From Paracoccaceae bacterium (GTDB lineage: Bacteria > Pseudomonadota > Alphaproteobacteria > Rhodobacterales > Rhodobacteraceae): a stretch of DNA of 64,000 bases. Of the stretch, positions 19,656-29,456 are shown piece by piece. A program made the translations under genes and the position numbers. Under the pieces are notes generated by a model. That model was not told the DNA's origin. It searched no databases and worked only from the letters and a program-made list of their open reading frames with translations. The stretch spans positions 186,001 through 250,000 of the forward strand of contig JASBTX010000009.1 in the NCBI GenBank assembly GCA_030148225.1. Reading direction: 5' to 3'. The number at the start of each line of letters is the position of its first letter. The first letter of the stretch is position 1.

Positions 19656-20357
19656 CTAACCGGTGCTCATCGCAAGGACGCGGCTGATCTCGGTCAGTGG
19701 GCGTCCGGACTGGTCCATCCATGTGTTGAACGCGTCCTGCGTCTTGCGCATTGCCGTTTTGGATGTGGGCGGTTTGTCGATCACACCTTCTGCGATCAAA
19801 CGTGCCACGACATCGCGCGACAGGATAAAACTGTCGACCCCTGAAAACCGCAGGAAATATTGACCGGTCGTTCCACCCAGCCGCGCGCCGCGCCGTTTCA
19901 TCAACTCGAGAAGCCCGACAAAATCCCGCGCAGGCCATTCGCGAAACGCCTTGCCGGCGCTGCCATATTCCTGTGCCAGTTCGCTGACGAAGACCGCGTT
20001 TTCCTGTACCGCCCGGATTTTGGTACCATTGCGGATGATGGCAGGGTCGGTGATCAGCCGATCAAACCATTCATCATCCATCATGGCGCAGGCCGCGACA
20101 TCGAACCCGCGAAAGGCGGTCTCGAAGCCGGGCCATTTCGCCTCAACAACCTTCCACGAGAAACCGGCCTGAAAGATCGCGCGCGTCATACGGGAAAGCC
20201 AGCGGTCGTCGCCTTCATCTAATGCAGGGCTCTTGGCGCCAGCCTCAGCTAGCCGGGCGTTCAGCGCAGCAGCCCCGCCGTGACGATTGGCCGAAATCTC
20301 GAATATCTGATCAAAGCTACGCATCGCCTGCCCCTCCGCCGGTTCGAAGAAGTTCAT
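19656..20357 (-). CDS. DNA-3-methyladenine glycosylase I-like protein
   Basis: MNFFEPAEGQAMRSFDQIFEISANRHGG...; HhH-GPD/Tag-like sequence. The 694-aa ORF track call is an over-extended frame. Confidence 0.7.
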   Translation of the reverse strand: MNFFEPAEGQAMRSFDQIFEISANRHGGAAALNARLAEAGAKSPALDEGDDRWLSRMTRAIFQAGFSWKVVEAKWPGFETAFRGFDVAACAMMDDEWFDRLITDPAIIRNGTKIRAVQENAVFVSELAQEYGSAGKAFREWPARDFVGLLELMKRRGARLGGTTGQYFLRFSGVDSFILSRDVVARLIAEGVIDKPPTSKTAMRKTQDAFNTWMDQSGRPLTEISRVLAMSTG

Positions 20358-20453
20358 ATCCCAAATGCGCGCCAATTGAAATTCGCGCGGCAAATTCAGG
20401 TCCCGCGCTTGCGCCCCGCCCGGCAATTGCCGATGAAAGGCGCGAGCGCGGAG

Positions 20454-21713
20454 ATGGTTTCGATGAATGCCGAGAATATCCTGAGAGAGCTTTTCAAGGT
20501 AGCCGTCGATGCGGCTGATCCGATGCTTGCAGTGCCGGTCGCGCTGCCGCCCCGACCCGAAGGACGGATCGTCGTGGTGGGTGCGGGCAAAGCGTCCGCC
20601 CGTATGGCCGAAGCCGCCGAAACCGCCTGGGGCCCGCTGACCGGCCTTGTCATCACGCGCTACGGTTTTGGACGCCCGACAAAGGGTATCGAGATTGCAG
20701 AAGCCGCGCATCCCGTGCCCGATGCCGCCGGGCAGGCGGCGACAATGCGGATGCTCGATCTGCTGGATACTCTGGGTGGGGACGATTTCGTGCTCTCGCT
20801 CATCTCGGGCGGTGGCTCGGCGCTGCTGACCGCCCCGGCCGGCGATATCACGCTTGCCGAAAAGCAGATGCTGAATGATGCGCTTTTGCGCTCGGGTGCG
20901 CCGATCGACCAGATGAATACGGTGCGCAAGCATCTGAGCAGGGTCAAGGGCGGGCAACTGGCAGCGCGGGCCGCACCCGCACGGATGCTGTCGCTGATGA
21001 TTTCTGATGTGCCGGGCGATGATCCGGCCTTTATCGCGTCGGGCCCGACTGTCGGAGATGATACCAGCCCTGCAGATGCGCTCGGAATTCTGGAGGCATA
21101 CAGGATCACGCCCGTGCCATCGGTCAGGGCGGTCCTTGATGGGGGTTCCGGTGTGTTGCCGGTGGGTCATCCCGATCTCACCCATTGCCGCAACATCGTG
21201 ATTTCCGCACCCTCGCAATCGCTGGCCGCCGCCGCCCGCGCCGCAGCGGCACGTGGACTGGATGTCGAGGTTCTGGGCGACGCGCTTGAGGGGGAGGCGC
21301 GCGATCTCGCGCGATCTCAGGCTAAGCTTGCGATGGATATACAAAGCGGTCTCAAGAAACCCAAGCTCTTGATTTCCGGGGGTGAATGCACTGTCTCGCA
21401 TCGTGGCGGCGGCACCGGTGGACCGAACGCGGAGTTTGCCCTTGCGGCAGGCATCGCGCTGAAGGGCGCCCCGGGTATTCATTTGATTGCATGCGATACC
21501 GATGGCGTGGACGGCGCTGCCGATGTTGCTGGTGCCGTTGTTGGCCCGGACTTTCCCCAGCGCGCCATCACTGCCGGGGTTGACCCGCATGAGGCGCTTG
21601 ATCGCAGCGATAGTCATGGGTTTTTCGAGCGGATCGGCGGGCAGGTGGTGACGGGCCCGACCCTGACAAATGTCAATGATTTCCGGGCCATTCTGATCGA
21701 GCCACTCAGATGA
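20454..21713 (+). CDS. Glycerate 2-kinase, type II (MOFRL family)
   Basis: IVVVGAGKASARMAEAAE, LISGGGSALLTAPAG, LLISGGECTVSHRGGGTGGPNAEFALA. Confidence 0.88.
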   Translation: MVSMNAENILRELFKVAVDAADPMLAVPVALPPRPEGRIVVVGAGKASARMAEAAETAWGPLTGLVITRYGFGRPTKGIEIAEAAHPVPDAAGQAATMRMLDLLDTLGGDDFVLSLISGGGSALLTAPAGDITLAEKQMLNDALLRSGAPIDQMNTVRKHLSRVKGGQLAARAAPARMLSLMISDVPGDDPAFIASGPTVGDDTSPADALGILEAYRITPVPSVRAVLDGGSGVLPVGHPDLTHCRNIVISAPSQSLAAAARAAAARGLDVEVLGDALEGEARDLARSQAKLAMDIQSGLKKPKLLISGGECTVSHRGGGTGGPNAEFALAAGIALKGAPGIHLIACDTDGVDGAADVAGAVVGPDFPQRAITAGVDPHEALDRSDSHGFFERIGGQVVTGPTLTNVNDFRAILIEPLR

Positions 21714-21841
21714 TTCATATTCGCGAACTGCAAACGTCACCCGTTCGGAACGCCTTGGTATTGTCTCGTGTATCCGAATGAAATCAGTATCCGAACCGGA
21801 ACTGACAGCCCCATAACGGAGTGCGCACGATCTTTGGCTGC

Positions 21842-23242
21842 ATGAGGAAACACCGGGCCATCACCGCCGCACTGATCACCGGATGGGGTGTTATCCAGGC
21901 CCATTCGGCAGAGGCCCATGCGGCGGAGCAGGGATTTGTCCTGTTGTTGCCGACGGGATATTATTCAGCCGCCGGAACGGGGGTTGTATTGTTGACCATC
22001 GTCATTCTGGCCCGCCGCCGGTATAAACCTCTCTACAGCGCTCTGGTGCTTTGTCAGTTGTCCCCGCGCGGATGGCCCAGATTCCGGATTTTCACAAGTA
22101 TACTAACATTCCTTCTGTTCCTGTTTCTGCTGTGGCAGGGGGTATTTGGCCCGGCCGATCCGCTGCGTAATCTGCTGCCGCTGGTCCTTTGGACGTTGTG
22201 GTGGCCGCTATTGCCCGTCGCGCAAGGGCTTTTTGGCAATCTATGGCGCTGGTGCAATCCGTGGGATGGCCCGCTCTGGCTTATCCGGCGCATGACAGGC
22301 CGCCGATATGGCCGCAAATATCCCACAAACCTCGGGTATAGCATTGGAATAATTTCCTTTTTGGGTTTCATGGGGTTCCTTGTCGTTGATCCTGCCCCCG
22401 CCGATCCTGCGCGTCTGGCCATGGTGGTGGGTTTGTATTGGCTGGCGCATCTTTTTGGGGGGCTTGTCTTTGGGCCGGTCTGGTTTCGACGCGCCGAAGG
22501 GATAACGATGGTGCTGCATCTCTTTGCCGGGGTCAGCATGCTGGGCCGTGCCCGTGCGCGCTTGAAACTGGGCCTTCCGGGCTGGCGAGTGACCGGGCGC
22601 CACGCACCGCCCCTGGGTTGGGCAATCCTCGCGCTCCTGATGCTGGGCAGTGGCAGTTTTGACGGTCTGAACGAAACATTCTGGTGGTTCGGAATGATCG
22701 GTATCAACCCGCTGGAGTTTCCGGGCCGCAGCGCTGTCATCCTGCCGAATTTCGTTGGCCTTTTGATCGCCAATTTGCTGCTTTTGACCATTTTTGCAGG
22801 AGTCATCCGGGTGGGAGGCACCATCGCTGGGCGGTCCGGTTCGTTTGCGCCGGATTTTCGGCGCTTTGCGCTGACGGTGCTGCCAATCGCGCTTGGCTAC
22901 CACATTGCCCATTTCCTGCCGGGTTTTCTGGTTGAGATACAGTATGTTGCCCTTGCCCTGAACGATCCGTTCCGTACCGGTGCAAACTTTCTGGGGCTCG
23001 AAGGGTACTATGTGACAACCGGGTTTTTCAATACTCGCGACAGCGTGCGGCTGATCTGGCTGACGCAGGCCGGGGCCGTGGTGCTGGGCCATGTGATGGC
23101 CGTTTTGATGGCGCATGACTTGGCGCAAGGATCGGGTTCCGCGGCCGGTCGGAACCGGTGGGCAGAATTCCCGACAGCGATTTTCATGGTGGCCTACACG
23201 GTTTTTGGTCTGTGGTTGCTGGCGGCACCGCGCGGGCTTTAG
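21842..23242 (+). CDS. Polytopic membrane protein of unknown function
   Basis: ~470 aa with many hydrophobic segments; signal-like N-terminus MRKHRAITAALITGWGVIQAHSAEAHAAEQGFVLLLPTGYY. Confidence 0.7.
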   Translation: MRKHRAITAALITGWGVIQAHSAEAHAAEQGFVLLLPTGYYSAAGTGVVLLTIVILARRRYKPLYSALVLCQLSPRGWPRFRIFTSILTFLLFLFLLWQGVFGPADPLRNLLPLVLWTLWWPLLPVAQGLFGNLWRWCNPWDGPLWLIRRMTGRRYGRKYPTNLGYSIGIISFLGFMGFLVVDPAPADPARLAMVVGLYWLAHLFGGLVFGPVWFRRAEGITMVLHLFAGVSMLGRARARLKLGLPGWRVTGRHAPPLGWAILALLMLGSGSFDGLNETFWWFGMIGINPLEFPGRSAVILPNFVGLLIANLLLLTIFAGVIRVGGTIAGRSGSFAPDFRRFALTVLPIALGYHIAHFLPGFLVEIQYVALALNDPFRTGANFLGLEGYYVTTGFFNTRDSVRLIWLTQAGAVVLGHVMAVLMAHDLAQGSGSAAGRNRWAEFPTAIFMVAYTVFGLWLLAAPRGL

Positions 23243-23341
23243 ACGGCGAAAAAACTAGACAAGTCTGAAAATTGTTAGCACGATATCGATTATCAGCGCC
23301 CGTCTGGTGGCGCTGGCTGGCTGGACACGGGGGATTGAGAC

Positions 23342-24634
23342 ATGACCAAATCGGTAAAATCAGGTGCGGTGACGACACGTCGCGGCGCATTGAAAACGCT
23401 GGGTATCGGGGCGGGCGCCGCCACGCTGCCGCTATGGGCACGTTACGCGGATGCGCAATCATCTGCACCGATCAAGATCGGATTTCAGGTTCACCGGACG
23501 GGGATCGGCGCGGCCTATGGGCGCTGGTATGATCGTACCACCACGGCAGCGGCAAAGATGATCAACGACAATGGCGGCATCAACGGGCGCATGGTCGAAA
23601 TCATTGCCGAAGATGACGGCACCGACCCCAAGCGGGGCGCGGAAGTGGTAGAGAAATTCGCGACACAGTATAATTGCGATGTCGGTTTCGGCACGCTGTT
23701 CAGCCACGTGGTATTTGGATCTGCACCGCGCGCGGGTGAACTGAAACTGCCTTATTTCGTGGTTTCCGAGGGCCATCATGTGGCCAGTGGTGCGCTGAAC
23801 CGCTATACGCTTCAGCCCGGTATCACCGATGTGAAAAGCCAGGTTCAGGCCATGGCGCCGTTCGTGGCGTCGAACCTGGGCAAAAAGGTCACGATGATCT
23901 TCCCTGATTTTGCCTTTGGGCATGATCACCGGGATTTCTTTACCGCCGCGATCGAGGCGCAGGGCGGTCAGGTTCTTGAGCATATCGCCATTCCGCCGAC
24001 CGAAACCTCCTTTACCCGGTATTTCCCCAAGATCCCGCGCGACACCGAGGTGATCTATCATGTCATGGTTGGGCCTGCGGTGCTGACCTTTGTCAAAGAG
24101 CTTGGTGAATTCTTTGGCCCCAGCCGCCCGGAACTCTTTGGTTTCATTGATAGTCTTGAGGCTGTCGATATCGGCAGCGCCGGGCTGGAATTCCTTGACG
24201 GCACCTATTTCTGGGAGGGCAATCCGCGCTATGCGCAGGAAAACCAATCCGAATTTGACAAGGCCTATCGTGCCGCAGTTGGTGTGGACGACAATGGCGC
24301 GTCGCTGTCGGACTCCAAGGATATCGCGACCTATTCCCACATGTTCGGCTGCTGGGAGACGCTGAACATCATCAAGCGCGGGATGGAGGCCTCGGGATAT
24401 GCCGGGCCGGATGATCGCGCCAGCCTCATCGAGGCCGTGGAGGCGATGTCGGACATGCCGCATTCGCTGGAACATCCGCAGGGGGCCAAACGCTTTAACG
24501 GCAAAACGCATCAGACATTCGGACACCAGTACATCACACGGGTGACCGATGGAAAACTGATCCTCGCGCATACAACGTCGATCGAGGATACGCTTTATCC
24601 AGACGAGGTCGATTACACGACACAGTCCTTCTGA
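23342..24634 (+). CDS. Liv-type ABC transporter substrate-binding protein, Tat signal
   Basis: TTRRGALKTLGIGAGAATLPLWA twin-arginine signal; Peripla_BP_6-like body. Confidence 0.88.
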   Translation: MTKSVKSGAVTTRRGALKTLGIGAGAATLPLWARYADAQSSAPIKIGFQVHRTGIGAAYGRWYDRTTTAAAKMINDNGGINGRMVEIIAEDDGTDPKRGAEVVEKFATQYNCDVGFGTLFSHVVFGSAPRAGELKLPYFVVSEGHHVASGALNRYTLQPGITDVKSQVQAMAPFVASNLGKKVTMIFPDFAFGHDHRDFFTAAIEAQGGQVLEHIAIPPTETSFTRYFPKIPRDTEVIYHVMVGPAVLTFVKELGEFFGPSRPELFGFIDSLEAVDIGSAGLEFLDGTYFWEGNPRYAQENQSEFDKAYRAAVGVDDNGASLSDSKDIATYSHMFGCWETLNIIKRGMEASGYAGPDDRASLIEAVEAMSDMPHSLEHPQGAKRFNGKTHQTFGHQYITRVTDGKLILAHTTSIEDTLYPDEVDYTTQSF

Positions 24635-24705
24635 TCGGCGCTGATCCTGCCCTGCCATCATCGGTGGCAGGGCGGTGCCCCGGGGTGGTGAGCCGGATGT
24701 AACCC

Positions 24706-25644
24706 ATGGAATTTGGTCCTTATCTCATGCTCGCCTCACTCGAAGGGGCGGTCACAACGGCGGTGCTGAGCCTGACAGCGGTCGGACTGAGCCTTGTTTT
24801 CGGGGTGATGCGGGTCGTCAACGTGGCCCATGGCGAATTTTTCATGCTGGGCGCGGTGCTGGCCTGGTGGATCGCATCCGCCATTGGCGGCATGGGGGGC
24901 AATCCGGCGCTGGGCTTTGTGATCGCGCTGGTGCTGGCACCGCTTGTGGTGGGCAGTATCGCCGCGGTGGCCGATCTGACCATCCTCAGCCGGATCGACT
25001 ATGACCCCGAGCGGACGATCGTCGCAACGATCGGGCTTCTTTATATCATGCAGCAGGTCACGCTGATGACTTACGGTCCGGATGCCCGCCCGGTCGAGGC
25101 ACCGTTCAACGCCCGTATCGCGCTGCCCTGGGTCGAATTCGCGGACGGGCGGCCCCAGATCTACTGGCCGTGGGGGTTTGGCACCACGACCTACAAGCTG
25201 GGCGTAATCGTGGCGGCGGCGATTGTGCTGCTTGGGGTCTGGTTCGTGATGGCGCGTACGCGCATCGGGCTGATCATGCGCGCCACACAGCTGGACCGTG
25301 ACATGGCGCTAGCCTTTGGGATACCGGTGGGCCGGGTCTATGCCTTTGTTTTCGGTCTTGGGGCTGGGCTGGCAGCGCTGGCGGCGGTTCTGGTCGTGCC
25401 GATCCAGCAGGCGCACTACCTGATGGGGGGTGATCCGCTGCTCTTGTCATTTATCGTGGTGATCATCGGCGGGCTGGGCAGCCTGCCGGGCACGGTGCTG
25501 GCCGCGCTGCTGATCGGGATGAGCGATGGTATCATCTCGGTCTTTTTCTCGCCGACACTGGCCAAGATCATCGCGACGTTGCTGGTGGCGCTGGTGCTGG
25601 TATTTCGCCCGCAGGGCCTCTTTGGCACGCGGGCAACACGATGA
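24706..25644 (+). CDS. Branched-chain amino acid/amide ABC transporter permease (LivH-like)
   Basis: LSLVFGVMRVVNVAHGEFFMLGA motif; operon context. Confidence 0.92.
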   Translation: MEFGPYLMLASLEGAVTTAVLSLTAVGLSLVFGVMRVVNVAHGEFFMLGAVLAWWIASAIGGMGGNPALGFVIALVLAPLVVGSIAAVADLTILSRIDYDPERTIVATIGLLYIMQQVTLMTYGPDARPVEAPFNARIALPWVEFADGRPQIYWPWGFGTTTYKLGVIVAAAIVLLGVWFVMARTRIGLIMRATQLDRDMALAFGIPVGRVYAFVFGLGAGLAALAAVLVVPIQQAHYLMGGDPLLLSFIVVIIGGLGSLPGTVLAALLIGMSDGIISVFFSPTLAKIIATLLVALVLVFRPQGLFGTRATR

Positions 25645-26585
25645 CGGCGGTGCGAAAATCACTGCTTCTGCATGGCGGGCTTCTGATCGTGCTTTTCGGA
25701 CTTCAGTTCGTGCTGCCAGCTTATCACCACGGCAATCTGGCGCGGATCATGGTGCTGGCCAGCTATGCCATCGGATATAACGTGCTCTTTGGCTATACCG
25801 GCCTGCTCAGCCTTGGTCATGCGATGTTCTTTGCCGCCGGCATGTATGGCATGGGGCTTGGCATCCGGTTTCTTGAGATGTCACCGGCGCTGGCGCTGCT
25901 GGCGGGGCTGGCGGCGGGGCTGATTCTGGCGCTGGTGGTGGGGTATCTCGCGCTCAGAACGGTGGGCGTGGCCTTCATGATCGTCACGCTGATGTTCGCC
26001 CAGGCGCTGTTCCTGACGATCCTCTATTTCGGGAAATGGACGCGGGGCGACGAGGGCTTTGTCATCCAGCAGCCCGAGCGTGTGCTCTGGGGGATTGATC
26101 TGAGCGATCCGGTAAACCGGTACTTCGCGGCGCTGTTGCTGTTTGCCGTCTGCCTGCTGGTTTCGCTCTGGCTGATCCAACGACCGGTCGGGCGGGTGCT
26201 GATCGCGATCCGGGAAAATCAGGAGCGGGCCCGGATGCTGGGCTATGACATTTTCGCGCATAAACTGGCGGCGGTGATGATTTCGGGCGGAATATCGGCC
26301 CTCGCAGGGGCGGTCTACGGGCTGCTATTCGGCTATGTCGGGGCCACTTTCGCATCGGTGCAATATTCGATCTTTCCGCTCTTATGGGTCCTTTTGGGTG
26401 GTGCGGGCACGGTGTTGGGACCCTTTGTCGGAACGCTGTTCATGTTTTACCTGATCGATCTCTCGAGCGCGCTGACCACGGCACATATGCTGATCGCCGG
26501 GGTGGTGCTGGTGGCGGTCACTTTATTCGCACAGCAGGGGATCGTCGGTGAACTGCGCCGCCGGTTCTGGCGGTGGCTGCCGTGA
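25641..26585 (+). CDS. ABC transporter permease (LivM-like)
   Basis: GYTGLLSLGHAMFFAAGMYG, IRENQERARMLGYD motifs; overlaps livH-like stop. Confidence 0.92.
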   Translation: MTAVRKSLLLHGGLLIVLFGLQFVLPAYHHGNLARIMVLASYAIGYNVLFGYTGLLSLGHAMFFAAGMYGMGLGIRFLEMSPALALLAGLAAGLILALVVGYLALRTVGVAFMIVTLMFAQALFLTILYFGKWTRGDEGFVIQQPERVLWGIDLSDPVNRYFAALLLFAVCLLVSLWLIQRPVGRVLIAIRENQERARMLGYDIFAHKLAAVMISGGISALAGAVYGLLFGYVGATFASVQYSIFPLLWVLLGGAGTVLGPFVGTLFMFYLIDLSSALTTAHMLIAGVVLVAVTLFAQQGIVGELRRRFWRWLP

Positions 26586-27298
26586 CGCTCTTGTCAACGC
26601 GCGGCCTGTCGCGGCAGTTTGCGGGTCTGCACGCGGTGCAGGACGTGGATTTCGATCTGCCCGCGGGTCAGATCAGGGCGCTGATCGGCCCGAACGGCGC
26701 GGGTAAGACGACCTTTGTGTCCATGCTTTGCGGCCGGATCGCCCCCAGCGCGGGGGAAGTGATTTTTGACGGACAGAATGTGACCGGCCTGCCAGCGCAT
26801 AAACGGATATCACTGGGTATGGCCTATACGTTTCAGGTCACCTCGATATTTGCCAACCTGGATGTGGCCGAGAACGTCGCGCTGGCTGCGCGGCGGCATC
26901 TGCGCGGGGCGGCCCGGGTGCGCGGCGCTGTAGACAGGGCGCTGGAACAGGTGGGGCTGGCAGACCGGCGCGACCAGCCCGCGGGCGATCTGGCCTATGG
27001 TCATCAGCGCCTGCTCGAGATCGCGATGGGGCTGGTTCAGGCGCCGCGACTTCTGATCCTGGATGAACCGACGCAGGGGCTGTCGGAAGGCGAGATCGAG
27101 GATTTCGTGGACCTGATCAAGGGCTTGTCGGGGGAGACCACGATCCTGCTGATCGAGCATAACATGCGCGTCGTCATGGCCAGCGCGGATCACGTCTCGG
27201 TCCTGAATTTCGGAGAGATTCTGGCAGAGGGTACGCCAGACGAAATCCGTGCCAACCCGCAGGTTCAGGCCGCCTATCTGGGCAGCCCCGATGCTTGA
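26573..27298 (+). CDS. ABC transporter ATP-binding protein (LivG-like)
   Basis: Walker A GPNGAGKTT, LLILDEPTQGLS; GTG start. Confidence 0.9.
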   Translation: MAAVTLLSTRGLSRQFAGLHAVQDVDFDLPAGQIRALIGPNGAGKTTFVSMLCGRIAPSAGEVIFDGQNVTGLPAHKRISLGMAYTFQVTSIFANLDVAENVALAARRHLRGAARVRGAVDRALEQVGLADRRDQPAGDLAYGHQRLLEIAMGLVQAPRLLILDEPTQGLSEGEIEDFVDLIKGLSGETTILLIEHNMRVVMASADHVSVLNFGEILAEGTPDEIRANPQVQAAYLGSPDA

Positions 27299-27989
27299 GG
27301 TCCGCGACATATCCGCCGCATACGGGCCGGTGCAGGTATTGCGCGGGGTATCCTTCAGCCTGGGGGCGGGCGAGATCATGTGCCTCTTGGGGCGCAACGG
27401 TGCGGGCAAGACCACGGTGATGAAATGCATCATGGGGCTTTTGCCGCTGAGTGCCGGGCAGATCACGCTGGGCGGTATCGCGCTCGACCGGCTTGCCGCG
27501 CATGAGATCTCGCGCCATGGTGTCGGCTATGTGCCGCAGGGCAGGCGGCTTTTCTCCGAACTGACTGTGGCGCAAAATCTTGAGGTTGGCAGGCTGGCGC
27601 GCCGGAGCGGGCCCGAGGTGCTGGATCACGTTCTGGGCATTTTTCCCCGTTTGGCCGAGCGGCTGGATCAGCGGGCCGAGACCCTCTCGGGTGGTGAGCA
27701 GCAGATGCTGGCCATGGCACGGGCGCTGTGTCTGGAGCCGCGCCTCCTGTTGCTGGACGAGCCGACGGAAGGATTGCAGCCGTCGATGATCGAGGCGATC
27801 CGGCATGTGGTGCTGGATGTGCAGGCCGCTGGCGTGGCGGTGCTCTTGGTTGAGCAGCGGGTGGATGCGGTTCTCTCGGTGGCCAGCCGCGTGACATTTG
27901 TCGAAAACGGGCAGAGCCGCGAGGCGATGGATATCGAAGCCTTGCGCGCGGACCGGTCAGCGCTGGTCAGGTATCTGGGGGTTCAGTAG
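27291..27989 (+). CDS. ABC transporter ATP-binding protein (LivF-like)
   Basis: GRNGAGKTT, LSGGEQQMLAMARAL, LLLLDEPTEGLQP; start MLEVRDISAAYG. Confidence 0.92.
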   Translation: MLEVRDISAAYGPVQVLRGVSFSLGAGEIMCLLGRNGAGKTTVMKCIMGLLPLSAGQITLGGIALDRLAAHEISRHGVGYVPQGRRLFSELTVAQNLEVGRLARRSGPEVLDHVLGIFPRLAERLDQRAETLSGGEQQMLAMARALCLEPRLLLLDEPTEGLQPSMIEAIRHVVLDVQAAGVAVLLVEQRVDAVLSVASRVTFVENGQSREAMDIEALRADRSALVRYLGVQ

Positions 27990-28065
27990 GGGGCGTTGCC
28001 CGCTCTTTGCCGCGCAGGCTGCGCAGCAAATTCACCCCGAAGGTATTTCAGAAACAATGAAGCGA

Positions 28066-29421
28066 TCAGGTCGGGTTTTGCAGCCAGTCCGGCAGCCAGT
28101 CACCATGACGCGCGATCAGGGCATCGACGAGGGCCCATATCTGATCGAGATCCAGCTCGGCGCCGGTATGCGGGTCCATCATGGCGGCGTGATAGACGTG
28201 ATCGCGGTTTTCTTCGATCAGCGCGGCGACGGTCAGTTCCTGCACGTTGATGTTGGAGCGCATGAGCGCGGTAAGTTGCGGGGGCAGCGCGCCGATATGG
28301 GTGGGCTGGATACCGTTGCGGTCAACAAGGCAGGGCAGTTCGACCGCGCAGCCGTCGGGCAGGGAGGTGATGTAGCCCCGATTGGGCACATTGCCGTAGA
28401 TGACGGCGGGTTCACCCGTCCAGACAGCGTGCAGGATATCGGCGGCAAACTCGGCACTGTTTTCGAGTTCGATGGGCCCGGCCTCTTTCAGTTCTGCGGC
28501 CTGTTCCTGCCACTCGGCGATCTGTTCGCGGCAGCGCATCGGGTATTCGTCAAGCGGTATCTGGAATTTCTCGATCAGGTCCGGCCTGTGGGATTTGATG
28601 AACCAGGGCACGTATTCGGCAAAATGTTCCGAACTTTCAGTGACGAAATAGCCCAGCCGGGTCATCATCTCGTAGCGCACCTTGTTCAGGCAGCGCGCGT
28701 TGTCGCCGTAATTCGGTGCGCGGCCATCGCGGTAGGCCTGATGGAGATCGGGATAGAGATCGCGCATGCTGCCATCGGGCATGATCTCTTCGAATTTCAG
28801 GAAGAAGGCGACATGGTTGATCCCGGCGACATGGTAGCGCACGCGATCAAGCGGGATGCCGAGATCGGCGGCCAGCGCGGCAGAAGTATGCTGGATCGAA
28901 TGGCAGAGCCCGACCTGGCGTATCTGCGGGAAGCGGACTGAAATCGCCCAGGTGTTGATCGCCATCGGGTTGACATATTGCAGCATCAGCGCGTCGGGAC
29001 AAAGCTCGGTCATGTCTGCGCAGATTTTCCAGAGATGCGGCACGGTTCTGAGGCCGCGCATGATGCCGCCGATGCCCAGCGTGTCGGCAATGGTCTGACG
29101 CAGGCCGAATGTCTTGGGAACCTCGAAATCGGTGATGGTGCAGGGGTCATAGCCGCCGATCTGGAAGGCGACGATGACGAAATCGGCATCGGCCAGCGCC
29201 TCGCGCTGATCGAGATGCGTGGTGATCCGGGCCGGAACGCCAAGGGTTTCGACGATCTTGTCCGCGACGATGCGCGATTCCGTCAGCCGGTCGGTATCGA
29301 TATCCATCAGCGCTACATGGGCACCGGCCAGTTCCTGCCGCCGGAGCACATCACCGACGATGTTTTTCATGAATACCGTCGATCCGGCGCCGATGAATGC
29401 AATTTTGGGAGCAGCGCCCAT
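28066..29421 (-). CDS. Glycoside hydrolase family 4, alpha-galactosidase/alpha-glucosidase-like
   Basis: NAD-binding IAFIGAGSTVFMKNIVGDVL; YVNPMAINTWA, LCHSIQHTS motifs of MelA-like GH4. Confidence 0.88.
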   Translation of the reverse strand: MGAAPKIAFIGAGSTVFMKNIVGDVLRRQELAGAHVALMDIDTDRLTESRIVADKIVETLGVPARITTHLDQREALADADFVIVAFQIGGYDPCTITDFEVPKTFGLRQTIADTLGIGGIMRGLRTVPHLWKICADMTELCPDALMLQYVNPMAINTWAISVRFPQIRQVGLCHSIQHTSAALAADLGIPLDRVRYHVAGINHVAFFLKFEEIMPDGSMRDLYPDLHQAYRDGRAPNYGDNARCLNKVRYEMMTRLGYFVTESSEHFAEYVPWFIKSHRPDLIEKFQIPLDEYPMRCREQIAEWQEQAAELKEAGPIELENSAEFAADILHAVWTGEPAVIYGNVPNRGYITSLPDGCAVELPCLVDRNGIQPTHIGALPPQLTALMRSNINVQELTVAALIEENRDHVYHAAMMDPHTGAELDLDQIWALVDALIARHGDWLPDWLQNPT

Positions 29422-29456
29422 CAGGTGATCCTCGTCATTTGTGGCTGATCCGTGAT

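Noticed and set aside
20280-21740. 694-aa minus-strand ORF (19656-21740) as one long protein
   Set aside because: Its N-terminal two thirds run antisense to a clear glycerate kinase; only the C-terminal part from about 20357 has the glycosylase-like sequence. GC-rich codon usage creates long antisense frames.
22241-23128. 295-aa minus-strand ORF opposite the polytopic membrane protein, and similar long antisense ORFs (e.g. 16118-17092 +, 28978-29448 +, 58509-59477 +, 62153-63715 +)
   Set aside because: Low-complexity His/Arg/Gln/Gly-rich composition typical of the opposite strand of GC-rich genes, with fully convincing genes on the sense strand.
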